Source of the DNA: Pseudomonadota bacterium
GTDB lineage: Bacteria; Verrucomicrobiota; Verrucomicrobiia; Limisphaerales; SXTU01
Direction of reading: 5' to 3'
DNA length: 64,000 nt
NCBI GenBank assembly: GCA_009924135.1
Contig: RFSE01000002.1
Span: 1-64,000, forward strand
How positions within the stretch are numbered: the stretch's first letter is position 1; each line of letters begins with the position of its first letter. This document shows, in pieces, positions 42,247 through 51,409 of this stretch. Under the pieces are notes generated by a model. That model saw only the letters and a list, made by a program, of their open reading frames with translations. It did not search any database and was not told where the DNA came from. The position numbers were made by a program, and so were the translations under genes.

Positions 42247-44436
42247 TCAGTATTTCGACTTAATCGACGCCGGGGCGTCGGTCGATACCGATGACTTGCG
42301 GCGTTCGGCCTTGCCGGTCGGCGCGCCGTTGGTGGGCGGCTCGTCGGCGTTGTTGTTACTGTGGTAGTGATAGCCGCTGTAGTAGTAGTACGACGAGTCG
42401 CTCGCGAGGTTGATGTTGTTGAGCACCACGCCGAGCAGGCGGCCGCCGACCTTGTCCACCATCTGGCGGGCGCGAATGGCCAGCGTCTGCGGGTACTTGC
42501 GGTATTGGATGACGAGCAGGGAGAGGTCGGCACCGCTGGCCAGCACCGTGGCATCGCTGACACCCATGATGGGCGGGGCATCGAAGAAGACGAAGTCGTA
42601 GCGGCTCTTCGCGTCGGTGATGAAGTTCTTCATCTGGGCGGAATTCAGAATGCCCAGTGCACTGCTGGGCAGGCGACCGCTGGGGAGGAAGTGGAGGTTC
42701 GGCAGTGCGGTGGTCTGAACCACTTCCTCGAGCTTGTTCTGGCCGAGCAGGTAGTTGGTGAGTCCGAGCGAATTGGACAGGCCAAGGCGTTTGTGGAGGC
42801 TGGGGCGGCGGAGGTCGGAATCCACCAGCAGGACTTTGCTGCCGTTTTGTGCGAAGATGGTGGCGAGGTTTAGAACGGTGGTGGACTTGCCCTCGCCCGC
42901 ACCGCCGCTGACCACGGTGATGGCGTTGGCATTCTCGTCCTTGCGGGTGAAGAGAATGTTCGTGCGCAACACGCGATAAGCTTCCGCATGCGGACTGTCC
43001 ATGCCTTCTTCCAGCAGGGCGCCCACGTTCTGCGGGATCACGGCGAGGACCGGGGCCTGGAGGGCGCGTTCCACGTCGTCGATCGTCTTTACACTGGTAT
43101 CGAGGTATTCGATGAAGAAGGCCAGTCCAATGCCCAGTATCAGCCCGACCAAGGCCCCCAGGGCGACATTGAGCTTCATCTTCGGGTAGGCGGCTTTGAC
43201 CGCAGCCTCGGCAATATCGATGATGCGGACGGCGGAACTGCGTTTGATGACCTTGTCGATCTCCTCGACCTTGATCTTGGTATCCACGGTTTCGCGCAGG
43301 CGCATCTGCCGGTCCAACTCTTCCCGGGCCTGCTGGTAGAGGCGTTTGTTGACGGCGAAATCAAGGTTTTTCTTCTTCTCCTCCTCCAGCTTCTGCGTGC
43401 GCTCGTCCACGGTCTTCTGTGTGGCTTTCAAGTCAGCCTCCAAGCCGAGCATGACTGCGGCGGTGCGTTTGTCCACCTGGTCGGAAAGTTCGGTGATCCC
43501 ATCCTTCATGCGGACGTATTCCACGTTCAACGGTCCCAAATCCTTGCTCTTGCTGATAAATTCCTGGCGGGCCACGTTGAGTTTCTCCAGCCCGCGGTCC
43601 AGCAACTCGTCCTTCTGGATGACGCCGATGGCATTGCGCAAATCCTCCTGCTTGAGCTTCTTCAATTCATCGAACCGGGTTTGCTGTCGCGTGAGCACGG
43701 TGCGTAGTGAGACCAGTTCATTATCGAGCTGGCGCAAAGTCTCGACATCCAGCGAGGTCATGCTGTTGCCACCTTCAAAAGTTACGACGATGCCCTTGTC
43801 CTTGAGCACCCAGTTGACATTGCTCTTGGCCAGCTCAACAAAACCGTCGTGTTCGGCCAGCTTGATTTTCAAGGTCTTGATGCCCTCGTCCACCAAGCGG
43901 GTGCGCAACTCGTCCCGGTTGGTCTTGTAAACCTCGGCGATCTTGTTGGCGATTTCCGCCGCCTCGGCCTTGTCCTTGCTGTAAACGTTGATCTCGATGA
44001 TGCTGGTGTTACGGACATTTCGGGGATCAATGATCTTCTGGAGCATCTCAAAGGCCTTGAGCTTGGATTCGCCCAGCAGGTATTTCTGATTCCAGCGTTG
44101 CACCAGCTTCAGGTCGTCAATCACCTTGTAGAGCACTTCCTTCGATTGGATGATCTCAAACTGGGTCATCACGAAGTAGGGATCGTAGCCCATCTGGATT
44201 TGCTGCGGCGCGAGCGGGGAGATGTCGCTGGTGTCCTTCTGCACGTCCATGCGGACGGTGCTCATGAAGGTCGGCTCGATCCACTGGGTCAGGAGGGTGG
44301 TCGTGGTGACGACCAGCACGAACACCATGAAGATGATGAGCTTGCGCATCCGGATGATGCGCCAGTAGTCGAGGAAATGGAGTTTGTTCTCCGGGGTCCC
44401 GGAGCCTGAGTCAGCGTAAGAGGCAGCTGCGTCCAT
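42247..44436 (-). CDS. Wzc-like chain-length regulator with tyrosine autokinase domain
   Basis: 729 residues. Wzz region with two membrane helices (LIIFMVFVLVVTTTTLLT; LNVALGALVGLILGIGLAFF), a long coiled-coil periplasmic part between them, then a cytoplasmic BY-kinase: Walker A SGGAGEGKSTTVLNLATIFA, Walker A' VLLVDSDLRRPSLHK and Walker B YDFVFFDAPPIMG. The tail is a tyrosine cluster (SSYYYYSGYHYHS), the usual autophosphorylation site. It controls polymer length and export with the Wza-like protein downstream. Confidence 0.95.
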   Translation of the reverse strand: MDAAASYADSGSGTPENKLHFLDYWRIIRMRKLIIFMVFVLVVTTTTLLTQWIEPTFMSTVRMDVQKDTSDISPLAPQQIQMGYDPYFVMTQFEIIQSKEVLYKVIDDLKLVQRWNQKYLLGESKLKAFEMLQKIIDPRNVRNTSIIEINVYSKDKAEAAEIANKIAEVYKTNRDELRTRLVDEGIKTLKIKLAEHDGFVELAKSNVNWVLKDKGIVVTFEGGNSMTSLDVETLRQLDNELVSLRTVLTRQQTRFDELKKLKQEDLRNAIGVIQKDELLDRGLEKLNVARQEFISKSKDLGPLNVEYVRMKDGITELSDQVDKRTAAVMLGLEADLKATQKTVDERTQKLEEEKKKNLDFAVNKRLYQQAREELDRQMRLRETVDTKIKVEEIDKVIKRSSAVRIIDIAEAAVKAAYPKMKLNVALGALVGLILGIGLAFFIEYLDTSVKTIDDVERALQAPVLAVIPQNVGALLEEGMDSPHAEAYRVLRTNILFTRKDENANAITVVSGGAGEGKSTTVLNLATIFAQNGSKVLLVDSDLRRPSLHKRLGLSNSLGLTNYLLGQNKLEEVVQTTALPNLHFLPSGRLPSSALGILNSAQMKNFITDAKSRYDFVFFDAPPIMGVSDATVLASGADLSLLVIQYRKYPQTLAIRARQMVDKVGGRLLGVVLNNINLASDSSYYYYSGYHYHSNNNADEPPTNGAPTGKAERRKSSVSTDAPASIKSKY

Positions 44437-44441
44437 GTGTC

Positions 44442-44479
44442 AAAAATAAAAGGAGGCCAGAGTTCGCGCTCCAGCCTCC
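44442..44479 (-). terminator. Rho-independent terminator after the beta-barrel gene
   Basis: On the minus strand an 11-bp stem (GGAGGCTGGAG / CTCTGGCCTCC, two mismatches) with loop CGCGAA is followed by TTTTATTTTT. It lies 23 bp after the stop of the outer-membrane gene and before the wzc start, so it may limit read-through. Confidence 0.8.
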
Positions 44480-44502
44480 CTCGCGATTCAGCAAATCGTC
44501 AA

Positions 44503-45789
44503 TCAGTAAGATGCCCTAAGGCCGAGGTAAACCCGGTTGCGGTAGTAGCTCCGGCCCGCGAGGTCGGAATCCAGCCGGTCGTAGTTGTATCCGGCTTCCA
44601 AGGTCAAGAACTGCTGGAACTTCCACTCCAGATTGAAACCGGTGGTGAAGAGATTGTCAGACGCCGAGGGGCTGCGGTAATCCGAATGCTGGAATTGGGC
44701 CAGCAGGCTGCCTTTGAGGTCGGGCACGAACTCGTGGTTGAGCGAGCCATAGATCGTGGTGGCTTGCGCGTCCGCTGAAGTGGAAATGTCCGTGGTGATG
44801 CGGGCCACGCGGACGCCGAGTTGAAGGGAGCTGTTCGGCAGATAATCCCATGTACCGTTGGCATCCACATACGGACTGACTTGGGAACGCTGGAACGGAG
44901 CCTCTGCGGGCACCAGCGCAGCCAGCGCGGCGTCGGCCGATGCGGCATTGGGATACTCGACATACTGGAGACCAACGCGCCCGTTCACCCGCAACTCCTG
45001 GGTGAACTTGTGGCTCATACCGGTGAAGAAATAGTGTGACTGGCTGTCGCGCGCTTCCGGCAGCACCGTTCCCACGATGTAATCCTTGCTGGTGGACTCG
45101 GTCATGCCGAAGGAATAGCCCAGCAACAGCTCCGTCCCCGTTTCATCAAAGATCCGGTAGCGACCAACCAGGCTGAAAAGGTGTTCAACCCGGTCAAGCA
45201 AGGCGGACCGGGACCCCACTCCACCCTTGCTCGAGTTGTCCTCCTGGTAATCGTAGTAGGTGTTCGCGTAACTCGCTTCACCGGACCAGCGTTCAATAAT
45301 GTCGTCCCAAGTATGCTTCACCTGAAAGTTGTTACGGAGGTTGGTGCCATCCGTGCGGCTGAAAGTGGAGGCCAGTCCGGGGTCCAGCACGCCGGGTTCC
45401 TGGGCAACGGCGAAGGAGTCCGTCACGTTCAAGGTCTGCTTTTCGGTAAAACGATGCGTGAAATCAGCCCCGAAATCGAAGCTGTGGTCAGCCGACCCGG
45501 ACGTGCGATCCTCATAGTAGCGCATCCCGTAGCGCGAACTGAGGTTTAGCGACGTCTGGCCCCAGTCCAGCTTGTAGAAACCGGACGGGCTGAGTTCCAA
45601 GCCCCAGCTCGACCGCTTGGTCGGGGCACCCGGTGCCACCGCCTGGGACGGCGAAGTGGTGTAGTTGTCGTCGTAAAAGGTACGAACGCTTGCCGTGACG
45701 TTCCATGGCTTGCCATCCTGTGCCAGCGCGGGCTGCACAGCTACCGCACCCAGCACAGCCGCTCCCGTTGTCGCAATGATCCGATTCAT
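44503..45789 (-). CDS. Outer-membrane beta-barrel protein of the polysaccharide locus
   Basis: 428 residues with a signal peptide (MNRIIATTGAAVLGAVAVQP, cleaved after ALA). The rest alternates polar and aromatic residues in many strands (SLNLSSRYGMRYYED, HSFDFGADFTHRFTE, TELLLGYSFGMTE) and ends with an aromatic-polar strand YLGLRASY, as barrels do. First gene of the wzc-wza-FHA group, with a terminator between. It resembles the outer-membrane barrels found beside exopolysaccharide genes; a pore or a structural role is inferred. Confidence 0.85.
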   Translation of the reverse strand: MNRIIATTGAAVLGAVAVQPALAQDGKPWNVTASVRTFYDDNYTTSPSQAVAPGAPTKRSSWGLELSPSGFYKLDWGQTSLNLSSRYGMRYYEDRTSGSADHSFDFGADFTHRFTEKQTLNVTDSFAVAQEPGVLDPGLASTFSRTDGTNLRNNFQVKHTWDDIIERWSGEASYANTYYDYQEDNSSKGGVGSRSALLDRVEHLFSLVGRYRIFDETGTELLLGYSFGMTESTSKDYIVGTVLPEARDSQSHYFFTGMSHKFTQELRVNGRVGLQYVEYPNAASADAALAALVPAEAPFQRSQVSPYVDANGTWDYLPNSSLQLGVRVARITTDISTSADAQATTIYGSLNHEFVPDLKGSLLAQFQHSDYRSPSASDNLFTTGFNLEWKFQQFLTLEAGYNYDRLDSDLAGRSYYRNRVYLGLRASY

Positions 45790-45873
45790 AAGACCTTAGT
45801 GCCCGTGTTTCCCACTGAAATTTCGCCGCCTTGGTAAGGGATTACCCCCCGCAGGTCAACGCTATTCTCAACC

Positions 45874-46737
45874 TCATTTCGTAAAAACCGCCCGCCGTCG
45901 GGCCGCCTCGCGTACCCGTTCCAAAATCACCTCGGCCAGCAACGGCTCGGTGCCGATGCTGGCAGCGTACCAGAGGCGTTTTCCCTGCTTTTCAGTGGGA
46001 TTCCGCCAGGTCGGCTGGCCGCTGCGGAAGCGCGCCTGCACCACGTCCGCCGGCTCGCCCAGCATCATCGGGATGTCTTCGTAGGAATGCAGGCCGTCGC
46101 TGATGAAGAAAGGCACCATGATGAGATTCCGCACGGCGGCAATGTTCCAGCAACCGCCGATCCGGGGCTCTTCCTCCATGAAAGCCGGGTGCACCTCCGC
46201 ATAAACGCCCTGCGCCCGGATCAATTCCACCTGCCGTTCGATGGCCTTGCGGGAGTTTTCATTGTTCCCGGTGCCATGCCCGGCGATGAACAGTGCCGTG
46301 TCCGCCGGACGCGGCGCGGCGGGAAACGGATGGCGTTCCACCACCTCCCGGGCGCGGGCCAGAAGCACGTTGGGCATGCTCGGATGCGTCCCGACCGGTC
46401 CGCAGTAGTGCAGGGTCTGCCCGCCGCGCTGCTGGATGCGGGGGAAGTCCGCCTGGCCGTTCTGACAGAAGCCCAGTTCGCGGGGAATGACCTGTTCGGT
46501 GAAGTAGCCTTCACTAATGAACAGCGGCACGATGAACACCCGGGGAGCAAAAACTCCGCGCAGCACCCCGCTCACGCCCGGTTCTTCCTTCCAGAAGCAT
46601 TCGACCACCTGCGCGAACCCGCCCCGGCGACGCAATTCGTCGGCGTGTTGGTGGGTGGGGGCGGCGGATTCCGCGTTCAACGTCGAGCCGTGCCCCACGA
46701 GCACCAGTGCCGCGTCTTGATAAGAGTCATTTGCCAC
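45874..46737 (-). CDS. Double-domain CbiX/sirohydrochlorin chelatase-like protein
   Basis: 287 residues from a GTG at 46737, with two CbiX-type domains: ALVLVGHGSTLNAE, FIVPLFISEGYFTEQVIP in the first; ALFIAGHGTGNNENSRKAIE, LIMVPFFISDGLHSYEDIPM in the second. Each retains the metal-binding His after VGHG/AGHG and a second His region. The family inserts Co2+ or Fe2+ into sirohydrochlorin, or Ni2+. No cobalamin or siroheme gene is nearby. Divergent from the ABC ATPase. Confidence 0.85.
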   Translation of the reverse strand: MANDSYQDAALVLVGHGSTLNAESAAPTHQHADELRRRGGFAQVVECFWKEEPGVSGVLRGVFAPRVFIVPLFISEGYFTEQVIPRELGFCQNGQADFPRIQQRGGQTLHYCGPVGTHPSMPNVLLARAREVVERHPFPAAPRPADTALFIAGHGTGNNENSRKAIERQVELIRAQGVYAEVHPAFMEEEPRIGGCWNIAAVRNLIMVPFFISDGLHSYEDIPMMLGEPADVVQARFRSGQPTWRNPTEKQGKRLWYAASIGTEPLLAEVILERVREAARRRAVFTK

Positions 46738-46821
46738 GCCCCATGAGTAGCGTGAAAACCCGCGAAGCCAAGTGCGAACCGGTCTTCTTTCGCCTTGCCA
46801 ACCCGCCACCCCCGCCGCGAA

Positions 46822-47796
46822 ATGGGCGCAACCGTGACTCCTCCGCCGCTGCTCGCCGAAACGAAACGCCCCGCTGTCCGGCTCACGAACGTCACCAAGA
46901 CCTTCGGCCCGCACACGGCGGTCAACCAGCTCTCCCTGTCCGTCCCCACCGGCTGCACCTACGGCTTCATCGGCCCCAACGGCTCCGGCAAGACCACCAC
47001 CATCCGCATCCTCCTCCATATCTTCCACCCGGATTCCGGCGAGGTGGAGGTGCTGGGCGAGCGGAGCACCCGGGCGGCCAACGACCGCATCGGCTACCTG
47101 CCCGAGGAACGCGGCCTCTACAAGAAGATGACCGTCCGCCGCGTGCTGGCCTACTACGCCGCGCTCAAGGGCATGAGCGGGGCCGATGCCGCCGGCGAGA
47201 TCAAGAGGTGGCTCGCAAAAATGGGCCTCACCGAATGGGCCGACAAGAAGGTCGAGGCGCTCTCCAAGGGCATGGCGCAGAAGATCCAGTTCATCGCTGC
47301 CGTCATCGCCCGGCCCCAGCTGCTGATTCTCGACGAACCGTTTTCCGGCCTCGACCCAGTCAATCTTGAGGTCCTGCGGGCCGCCATCCTCGAACTGCGC
47401 GCGGCGGGCACCACCGTCATATTCAGCACGCACGACATGGCGATGGCTGAGACCATGTGTGACTTCATCTTCATGATCTACCGGGGCAACAAGGTGCTCG
47501 ACGGCACGCTGGCCGACATCCAGCGGAGCTACGGCGAAGACACCGTGCGGGTGAACTGCACCGGTGGCGCGGACCTCCTGCGCAGCCTGCCGGGTGTCGA
47601 GCTGGTGCGCGATCTCGGCCAGTCCCAGGAACTGCGCCACCCCGATCCTCAGGCCCTGCTGCGTGAGCTGGCGGCCCGCTCGACCGTCCGGCACTTCGAG
47701 GTCTGCCAGCCCTCGCTGCACGACATCTTCATCCGCATCGCCAAGCCGGACTTGCAGGAGATGAAACTGCCGAAAACGACGGGAGGCGGGTCGTGA
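46822..47796 (+). CDS. ABC transporter ATPase (ABC-2 / NatA-like)
   Basis: 324 residues. Walker A GPNGSGKTTTIR, signature ALSKGMAQKIQF, Walker B LLILDEPFSGLDPVN and switch His in FSTHDMAMAE. A C-terminal domain of ~90 residues follows (TVRVNCTGGADLLRSLPGVE), as in Na+-efflux and multidrug ABC-2 systems. The cognate permease is at 49236, separated by a PhyH gene and a VapBC pair. The ATG at 46822 fits the start of RLTNVTKTFG. Confidence 0.93.
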   Translation: MGATVTPPPLLAETKRPAVRLTNVTKTFGPHTAVNQLSLSVPTGCTYGFIGPNGSGKTTTIRILLHIFHPDSGEVEVLGERSTRAANDRIGYLPEERGLYKKMTVRRVLAYYAALKGMSGADAAGEIKRWLAKMGLTEWADKKVEALSKGMAQKIQFIAAVIARPQLLILDEPFSGLDPVNLEVLRAAILELRAAGTTVIFSTHDMAMAETMCDFIFMIYRGNKVLDGTLADIQRSYGEDTVRVNCTGGADLLRSLPGVELVRDLGQSQELRHPDPQALLRELAARSTVRHFEVCQPSLHDIFIRIAKPDLQEMKLPKTTGGGS

Positions 47797-48512
47797 TGGA
47801 TTACCACGTCGAACCGCATGGGTTTGCATTCTGCCGACAGGTAATGGAACCGCCGGGGTTGAACCGGTTTACCGAGCTGCTCGGCCCGGTCACGGGCGCA
47901 GGCCGGCGCGGGCTGCTGCGCGAAGCTGCCGTCGCGGAATTGGCCCGTTCGGAAGGGTTGCTTGCCCTGGTGCGCCCGCACGTCCCGGCTGAACCCTTGC
48001 CGGTGCGGGCCATTTACTTCGACAAAAGTCCCGAAGCCAACTGGCTTGTCGCCTGGCATCAGGACCTGACGCTCGCGGTCCGCGCGCGCGCCGAAGTGCC
48101 TGGGTTTGGTCCCTGGAGCACCAAGGAAGGTGTGCCGCACGTCCAGCCGCCCATGGCGTTGCTCGAACAGATGCTCGCCGTCCGTCTGCACTTCGATGAC
48201 GCGGACGAGGTCAACGGTGCCTTGCGGGTGATGCCGGAGACGCATCGTCTGGGCCGGCTGTCTGCTGAATCCATCCAAACCTTCCGATCAAGCCGGCCTG
48301 AAGTCCTGTGTGCGGCGGCCGCCGGGGATGCGCTGCTGATGCGTCCGTTGCTGCTGCATGCGTCGGGGCGTTCCACCAGCCCCCGACACCGCCGGGTGCT
48401 GCATTTGGAATACGCCGGGTTTCAGTTGCCGCCGGAACTTGAGTGGAACGAAGCCGCCGTGCCGGATCGCCGCGCTAACTCGTTGAACAAGCCGACGGGA
48501 GGCGAATCGTGA
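47796..48512 (+). CDS. PhyH-like Fe(II)/2-oxoglutarate dioxygenase
   Basis: 238 residues, phytanoyl-CoA dioxygenase family. The HxD iron motif is WHQD (within WLVAWHQDLTLAV), the distal His is in LLLHASGRS and the oxoglutarate Arg is likely in SPRHRRVLHLEY. The start overlaps the ATPase stop by TGATG. It is not a transporter component, yet it sits between ATPase and permease. Its last codons (PTGGES, DNA GACGGGAGGCG..TCGTGA) echo the end of the ATPase gene, hinting at insertion with a duplicated junction. The substrate is unknown. Confidence 0.85.
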   Translation: MDYHVEPHGFAFCRQVMEPPGLNRFTELLGPVTGAGRRGLLREAAVAELARSEGLLALVRPHVPAEPLPVRAIYFDKSPEANWLVAWHQDLTLAVRARAEVPGFGPWSTKEGVPHVQPPMALLEQMLAVRLHFDDADEVNGALRVMPETHRLGRLSAESIQTFRSSRPEVLCAAAAGDALLMRPLLLHASGRSTSPRHRRVLHLEYAGFQLPPELEWNEAAVPDRRANSLNKPTGGES

Positions 48513-48532
48513 GCCGGCCCGATCAAGCCACG

Positions 48533-48958
48533 CTATTCTCCGGCCGGCAGGACCAGCCGGAATCGTTCGTGTCCATTGAAGCGGAACGTCGAAAAGCCCC
48601 GGCAGTCCAGCGTCAAAAAGTCGGCCACGTCAGTTTGTTGCGCCAGCAGGACGAGCGTGGCATCCGCAACGTCCATCGGGGTGTCTGCATATTTGCGCAT
48701 CAGGAACGCGGCCAGTTCGAGATCAGGCAAGTCGGTGCATTCATGGATCTGCGTCTGGCTCTGGCGGAGAAAGCGGACCAGCGCATCCGGGCCGCCGACA
48801 GTATCCTGTACGAAGTGCATGACTTCCACGATCACCGCGCTCGTTTTGCGCAATTGGCCGTCAAATGCCTCCAACATGTCCGCACACCGCTCATGGTTTG
48901 GGTCGGCCGTGTCGAGAAAGGCAATCAGCGGCCCGGAATCCAGCAGCCGGCAGGTCAT
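48533..48958 (-). CDS. VapC-type PIN-domain ribonuclease toxin
   Basis: 141 residues. PIN acidic residues: D7 in LLDSGPLIAFLD, E in VIVEVMHF, D in MDVADATLV and the final D in FLTLDCRGFSTF. It would cleave tRNA or rRNA. It lies opposite to the ABC transporter genes and overlaps its antitoxin by ATGA. Complete in length. Confidence 0.92.
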   Translation of the reverse strand: MTCRLLDSGPLIAFLDTADPNHERCADMLEAFDGQLRKTSAVIVEVMHFVQDTVGGPDALVRFLRQSQTQIHECTDLPDLELAAFLMRKYADTPMDVADATLVLLAQQTDVADFLTLDCRGFSTFRFNGHERFRLVLPAGE

Positions 48959-49188
48959 GGTCGCCAGTTTCGTTCCCGGATTTTTTCACGCCAGGGATCG
49001 TCACACGTGCGGGGCAGGCGCAGCACGCCACGCAAGTTGGCGATCCGCTTGCCGAACGGCTCGGGATTCACCTCGCGGTTGAGGGCCTGCCTGACCACTT
49101 CCGCTTCTGACACCTTTAGCGCCACGGCCCGCGCCCGCAGTTTCCGGCGCAGCGCGCCATCCAGTCGCAACGTCAAAGTGGCATCCAT
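48955..49188 (-). CDS. Ribbon-helix-helix antitoxin (VapB-like)
   Basis: 77 residues: ATLTLRLDGALRRKLRARAV, then SEAEVVRQALNREVN is a clear RHH DNA-binding motif. The C-terminal half (PFGKRIANLRGVLRLPRTCD) probably occupies the toxin groove. The ATG at 49188 is chosen over 49206 because it immediately precedes the RHH strand. Upstream of, and overlapping, vapC. Confidence 0.88.
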   Translation of the reverse strand: MDATLTLRLDGALRRKLRARAVALKVSEAEVVRQALNREVNPEPFGKRIANLRGVLRLPRTCDDPWREKIRERNWRP

Positions 49189-49235
49189 GACTCCAGTGTA
49201 AGACAAGACGTGCCGTCTGCAAGACCTCTCTCCCC

Positions 49236-50582
49236 ATGAACAAAGTCCGGCGCGTCGCCATCACCGAATATCTCAACGCCGTGCGCAGCAAGGCGTTCAT
49301 CATCGGCGTGCTGATGCTGCCCGTCATCATGGCCGCCTCGGTGGCCGTGCAGGTTTTCGCCCAGAAGAAGACCGATCTCACCCCGCGCCGTTTTGCCGTG
49401 CTCGACCGCTCCGGCCAGCTCTATGCAACGCTCGCGGCCAAGGCCCAGGCGCGCAATGCCTGGCTCCACACCAACGAGGCCTCCGTTTCCGTGGAGATGA
49501 AAGGGCAACGGCTGAAGATGGACCTGCCCAAGCAGCCTGAGTTTGTGCCCGAGGAATTCAAACCCGCGGGCGACGATGACAAGTCCGCCGAACTCCAGCT
49601 CTCCGAACGGGTGCGGCGGAAGGAGCTTTTCGCCTTCGTCATCATCGGAAAGAACGTGCTCACGCGCGGGGCCACCAACCAGACGGAACTGCTCTACCAC
49701 ACCCAGACGCCGACCTTCCAGGAGCTGCCCAACTGGCTCGACAACACGCTCAACGCGGAGATTCGCGAGCGCCGTTTCACCGCTGCCGGCGTGGATTCCC
49801 AGCAGGTCCGGCTCCTCTCGCAGGCCGTCCCCTTGCAACGCCTCGGCCTCGCGGAGAAGAAGACCAGCGGCGAAGTCGTCGCGGCCAAGCGTGACAATCC
49901 CATCGCCACCCACGCCGTGCCCATCGGCGCGATGATGCTCCTCTTCATGACCGTGATGAGCAGTGCGCCCGCGCTGCTCAATACCGTGCTGGAGGAGAAG
50001 ATGGCCAAGATTTCCGAGGTGCTGCTCGCCAGCGTGTCGCCCTTCCAGCTCATGCTCGGCAAGCTTTTGGGCACCGTGATGGTTTCCTTCACGCTCTCGA
50101 CCATTTACCTCGTGGGAGTGTCGTGGATGCTGTGGAAGTTTGACCAGCTCGATAACGTGCCGGTCCATCTCTTCGCCTGGTTCTTCGTGTTCCAATTGCT
50201 GGCCCTGCTGATCTTCGGCTCCATGTTCATTGCCGTGGGGGCGGCGTGCAGCGAAATCCGGGACGCGCAAAACCTGATGATGCCGGTGATGATGACCATC
50301 ATGCTCCCGATGATGACCTGGATGGCGGTGCTGCAATCCCCCACCAGCACGTTCTCCCGCGCGCTCTCGCTGTTCCCGCCGGCCACGCCGCTCATCATGT
50401 TCCTGCGCCTCGCCATTCCGCCCGGTCCGGCCTGGTGGGAAGTGGCGCTGGGCATCGTCCTGACCACGCTCTTCATGCTCGGCTGCGTCTGGGCCAGCGC
50501 GAAGATCTTCCGCATCGGCATCCTCTCGCAGGGTCAGGCTCCGAGCCTGCCGAAGCTGGTGACGTGGGTCTTTTCCAAATAA
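49236..50582 (+). CDS. ABC-2 type transporter permease (NatB-like)
   Basis: 448 residues. An N-terminal helix (AFIIGVLMLPVIMAASVAVQ), a large ~170-residue extracytoplasmic domain, and five or six C-terminal helices (PIGAMMLLFMTVMSSAPALL, LGTVMVSFTLSTIYLVGVSW, LFAWFFVFQLLALLIFGSMF and others) give the NatB topology. FKLMLGK-like text (SPFQLMLGKLLGTV) is conserved. It pairs with the ATPase at 46822 despite the genes in between. The exported substrate is unknown. Confidence 0.92.
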   Translation: MNKVRRVAITEYLNAVRSKAFIIGVLMLPVIMAASVAVQVFAQKKTDLTPRRFAVLDRSGQLYATLAAKAQARNAWLHTNEASVSVEMKGQRLKMDLPKQPEFVPEEFKPAGDDDKSAELQLSERVRRKELFAFVIIGKNVLTRGATNQTELLYHTQTPTFQELPNWLDNTLNAEIRERRFTAAGVDSQQVRLLSQAVPLQRLGLAEKKTSGEVVAAKRDNPIATHAVPIGAMMLLFMTVMSSAPALLNTVLEEKMAKISEVLLASVSPFQLMLGKLLGTVMVSFTLSTIYLVGVSWMLWKFDQLDNVPVHLFAWFFVFQLLALLIFGSMFIAVGAACSEIRDAQNLMMPVMMTIMLPMMTWMAVLQSPTSTFSRALSLFPPATPLIMFLRLAIPPGPAWWEVALGIVLTTLFMLGCVWASAKIFRIGILSQGQAPSLPKLVTWVFSK

Positions 50583-50629
50583 CGAACCAGCCTTGGCCTG
50601 AACCCTCCCTTGCCCTACTCTGCGCCCAC

Positions 50630-51409
50630 ATGAAACGCCGCGACTTCTTGAAAACCTCTGTCACTGCTTCCGCCACGGCCGCCACGACCCTCGCCGCCTC
50701 CGCTGCCGCCCCGTCCGGCCCGGAGTATTACGAACTGCGCACCTGGTCGCTCAAGGCTGCCAAACAGGCCTTGCTCGACACCTACCTGCGTCAGGCCTTG
50801 CTGCCCGCGCTGATCCGGTTCGGTCTGGGGCCGGTGGGTTGCTTCGTTGAACTGCAGCCCAACGACGAGGTGAAGGTGCATGCGCTCATCACCTACTCCT
50901 CGCCCGAGCAGTTCGCCACGCTCTCCGCCCGCCTCGCCGGGGATGCCGCCTACCAGCAGGCTGGTGCGGAATATCTGAACGCCAAGGCCAGCGACCCGGT
51001 TTACTCACGCATCGAAAGCTCGTTCATGGCCGCCATCGAAGGCCTGCCCAAGCTGGTGAAGCCCGACCCAACCAAGTCGCGCCTGTTCAACCTCCGCATC
51101 TACGAGAGCCACAACGAACGCGCCGGCAAGAAGAAGATCGAGATGTTCAACCGCGGCGAGCTGGCCATCTTCAAGCGCACCGGCCTCACGCCGGTGATGT
51201 TTGCCGAGACCCTGAGCGGCACGCTGATGCCGAACCTCACCTACCTGCTCGTCTTCCCCGATGACGACACCCGCAAGAAGGCCTGGGACACGTTTCGTGC
51301 GGACCCCGAATGGCTCAAGCTCAAGGCCGTCCCGGAATACGCCGACAAGGAAATCGTCCTGAAAGTGACCAACCGCCTGCTCACGCCGACACCGTATTCG
51401 GAGCTTTAA
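50630..51409 (+). CDS. Exported NIPSNAP-domain protein
   Basis: 259 residues with a twin-arginine-like signal (MKRRDFLKTSVTASATAATT). The mature part has two NIPSNAP-type ferredoxin-like halves: YYELRTWSLKAAKQALLDTY with LGPVGCFVELQPND, and RLFNLRIYESHNERAGKKKI with GLTPVMFAETLSGTLMPNLT. The family is common in PVC bacteria as secreted proteins; function is unknown. Same strand as the ABC permease, 47 bp downstream. Confidence 0.88.
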   Translation: MKRRDFLKTSVTASATAATTLAASAAAPSGPEYYELRTWSLKAAKQALLDTYLRQALLPALIRFGLGPVGCFVELQPNDEVKVHALITYSSPEQFATLSARLAGDAAYQQAGAEYLNAKASDPVYSRIESSFMAAIEGLPKLVKPDPTKSRLFNLRIYESHNERAGKKKIEMFNRGELAIFKRTGLTPVMFAETLSGTLMPNLTYLLVFPDDDTRKKAWDTFRADPEWLKLKAVPEYADKEIVLKVTNRLLTPTPYSEL

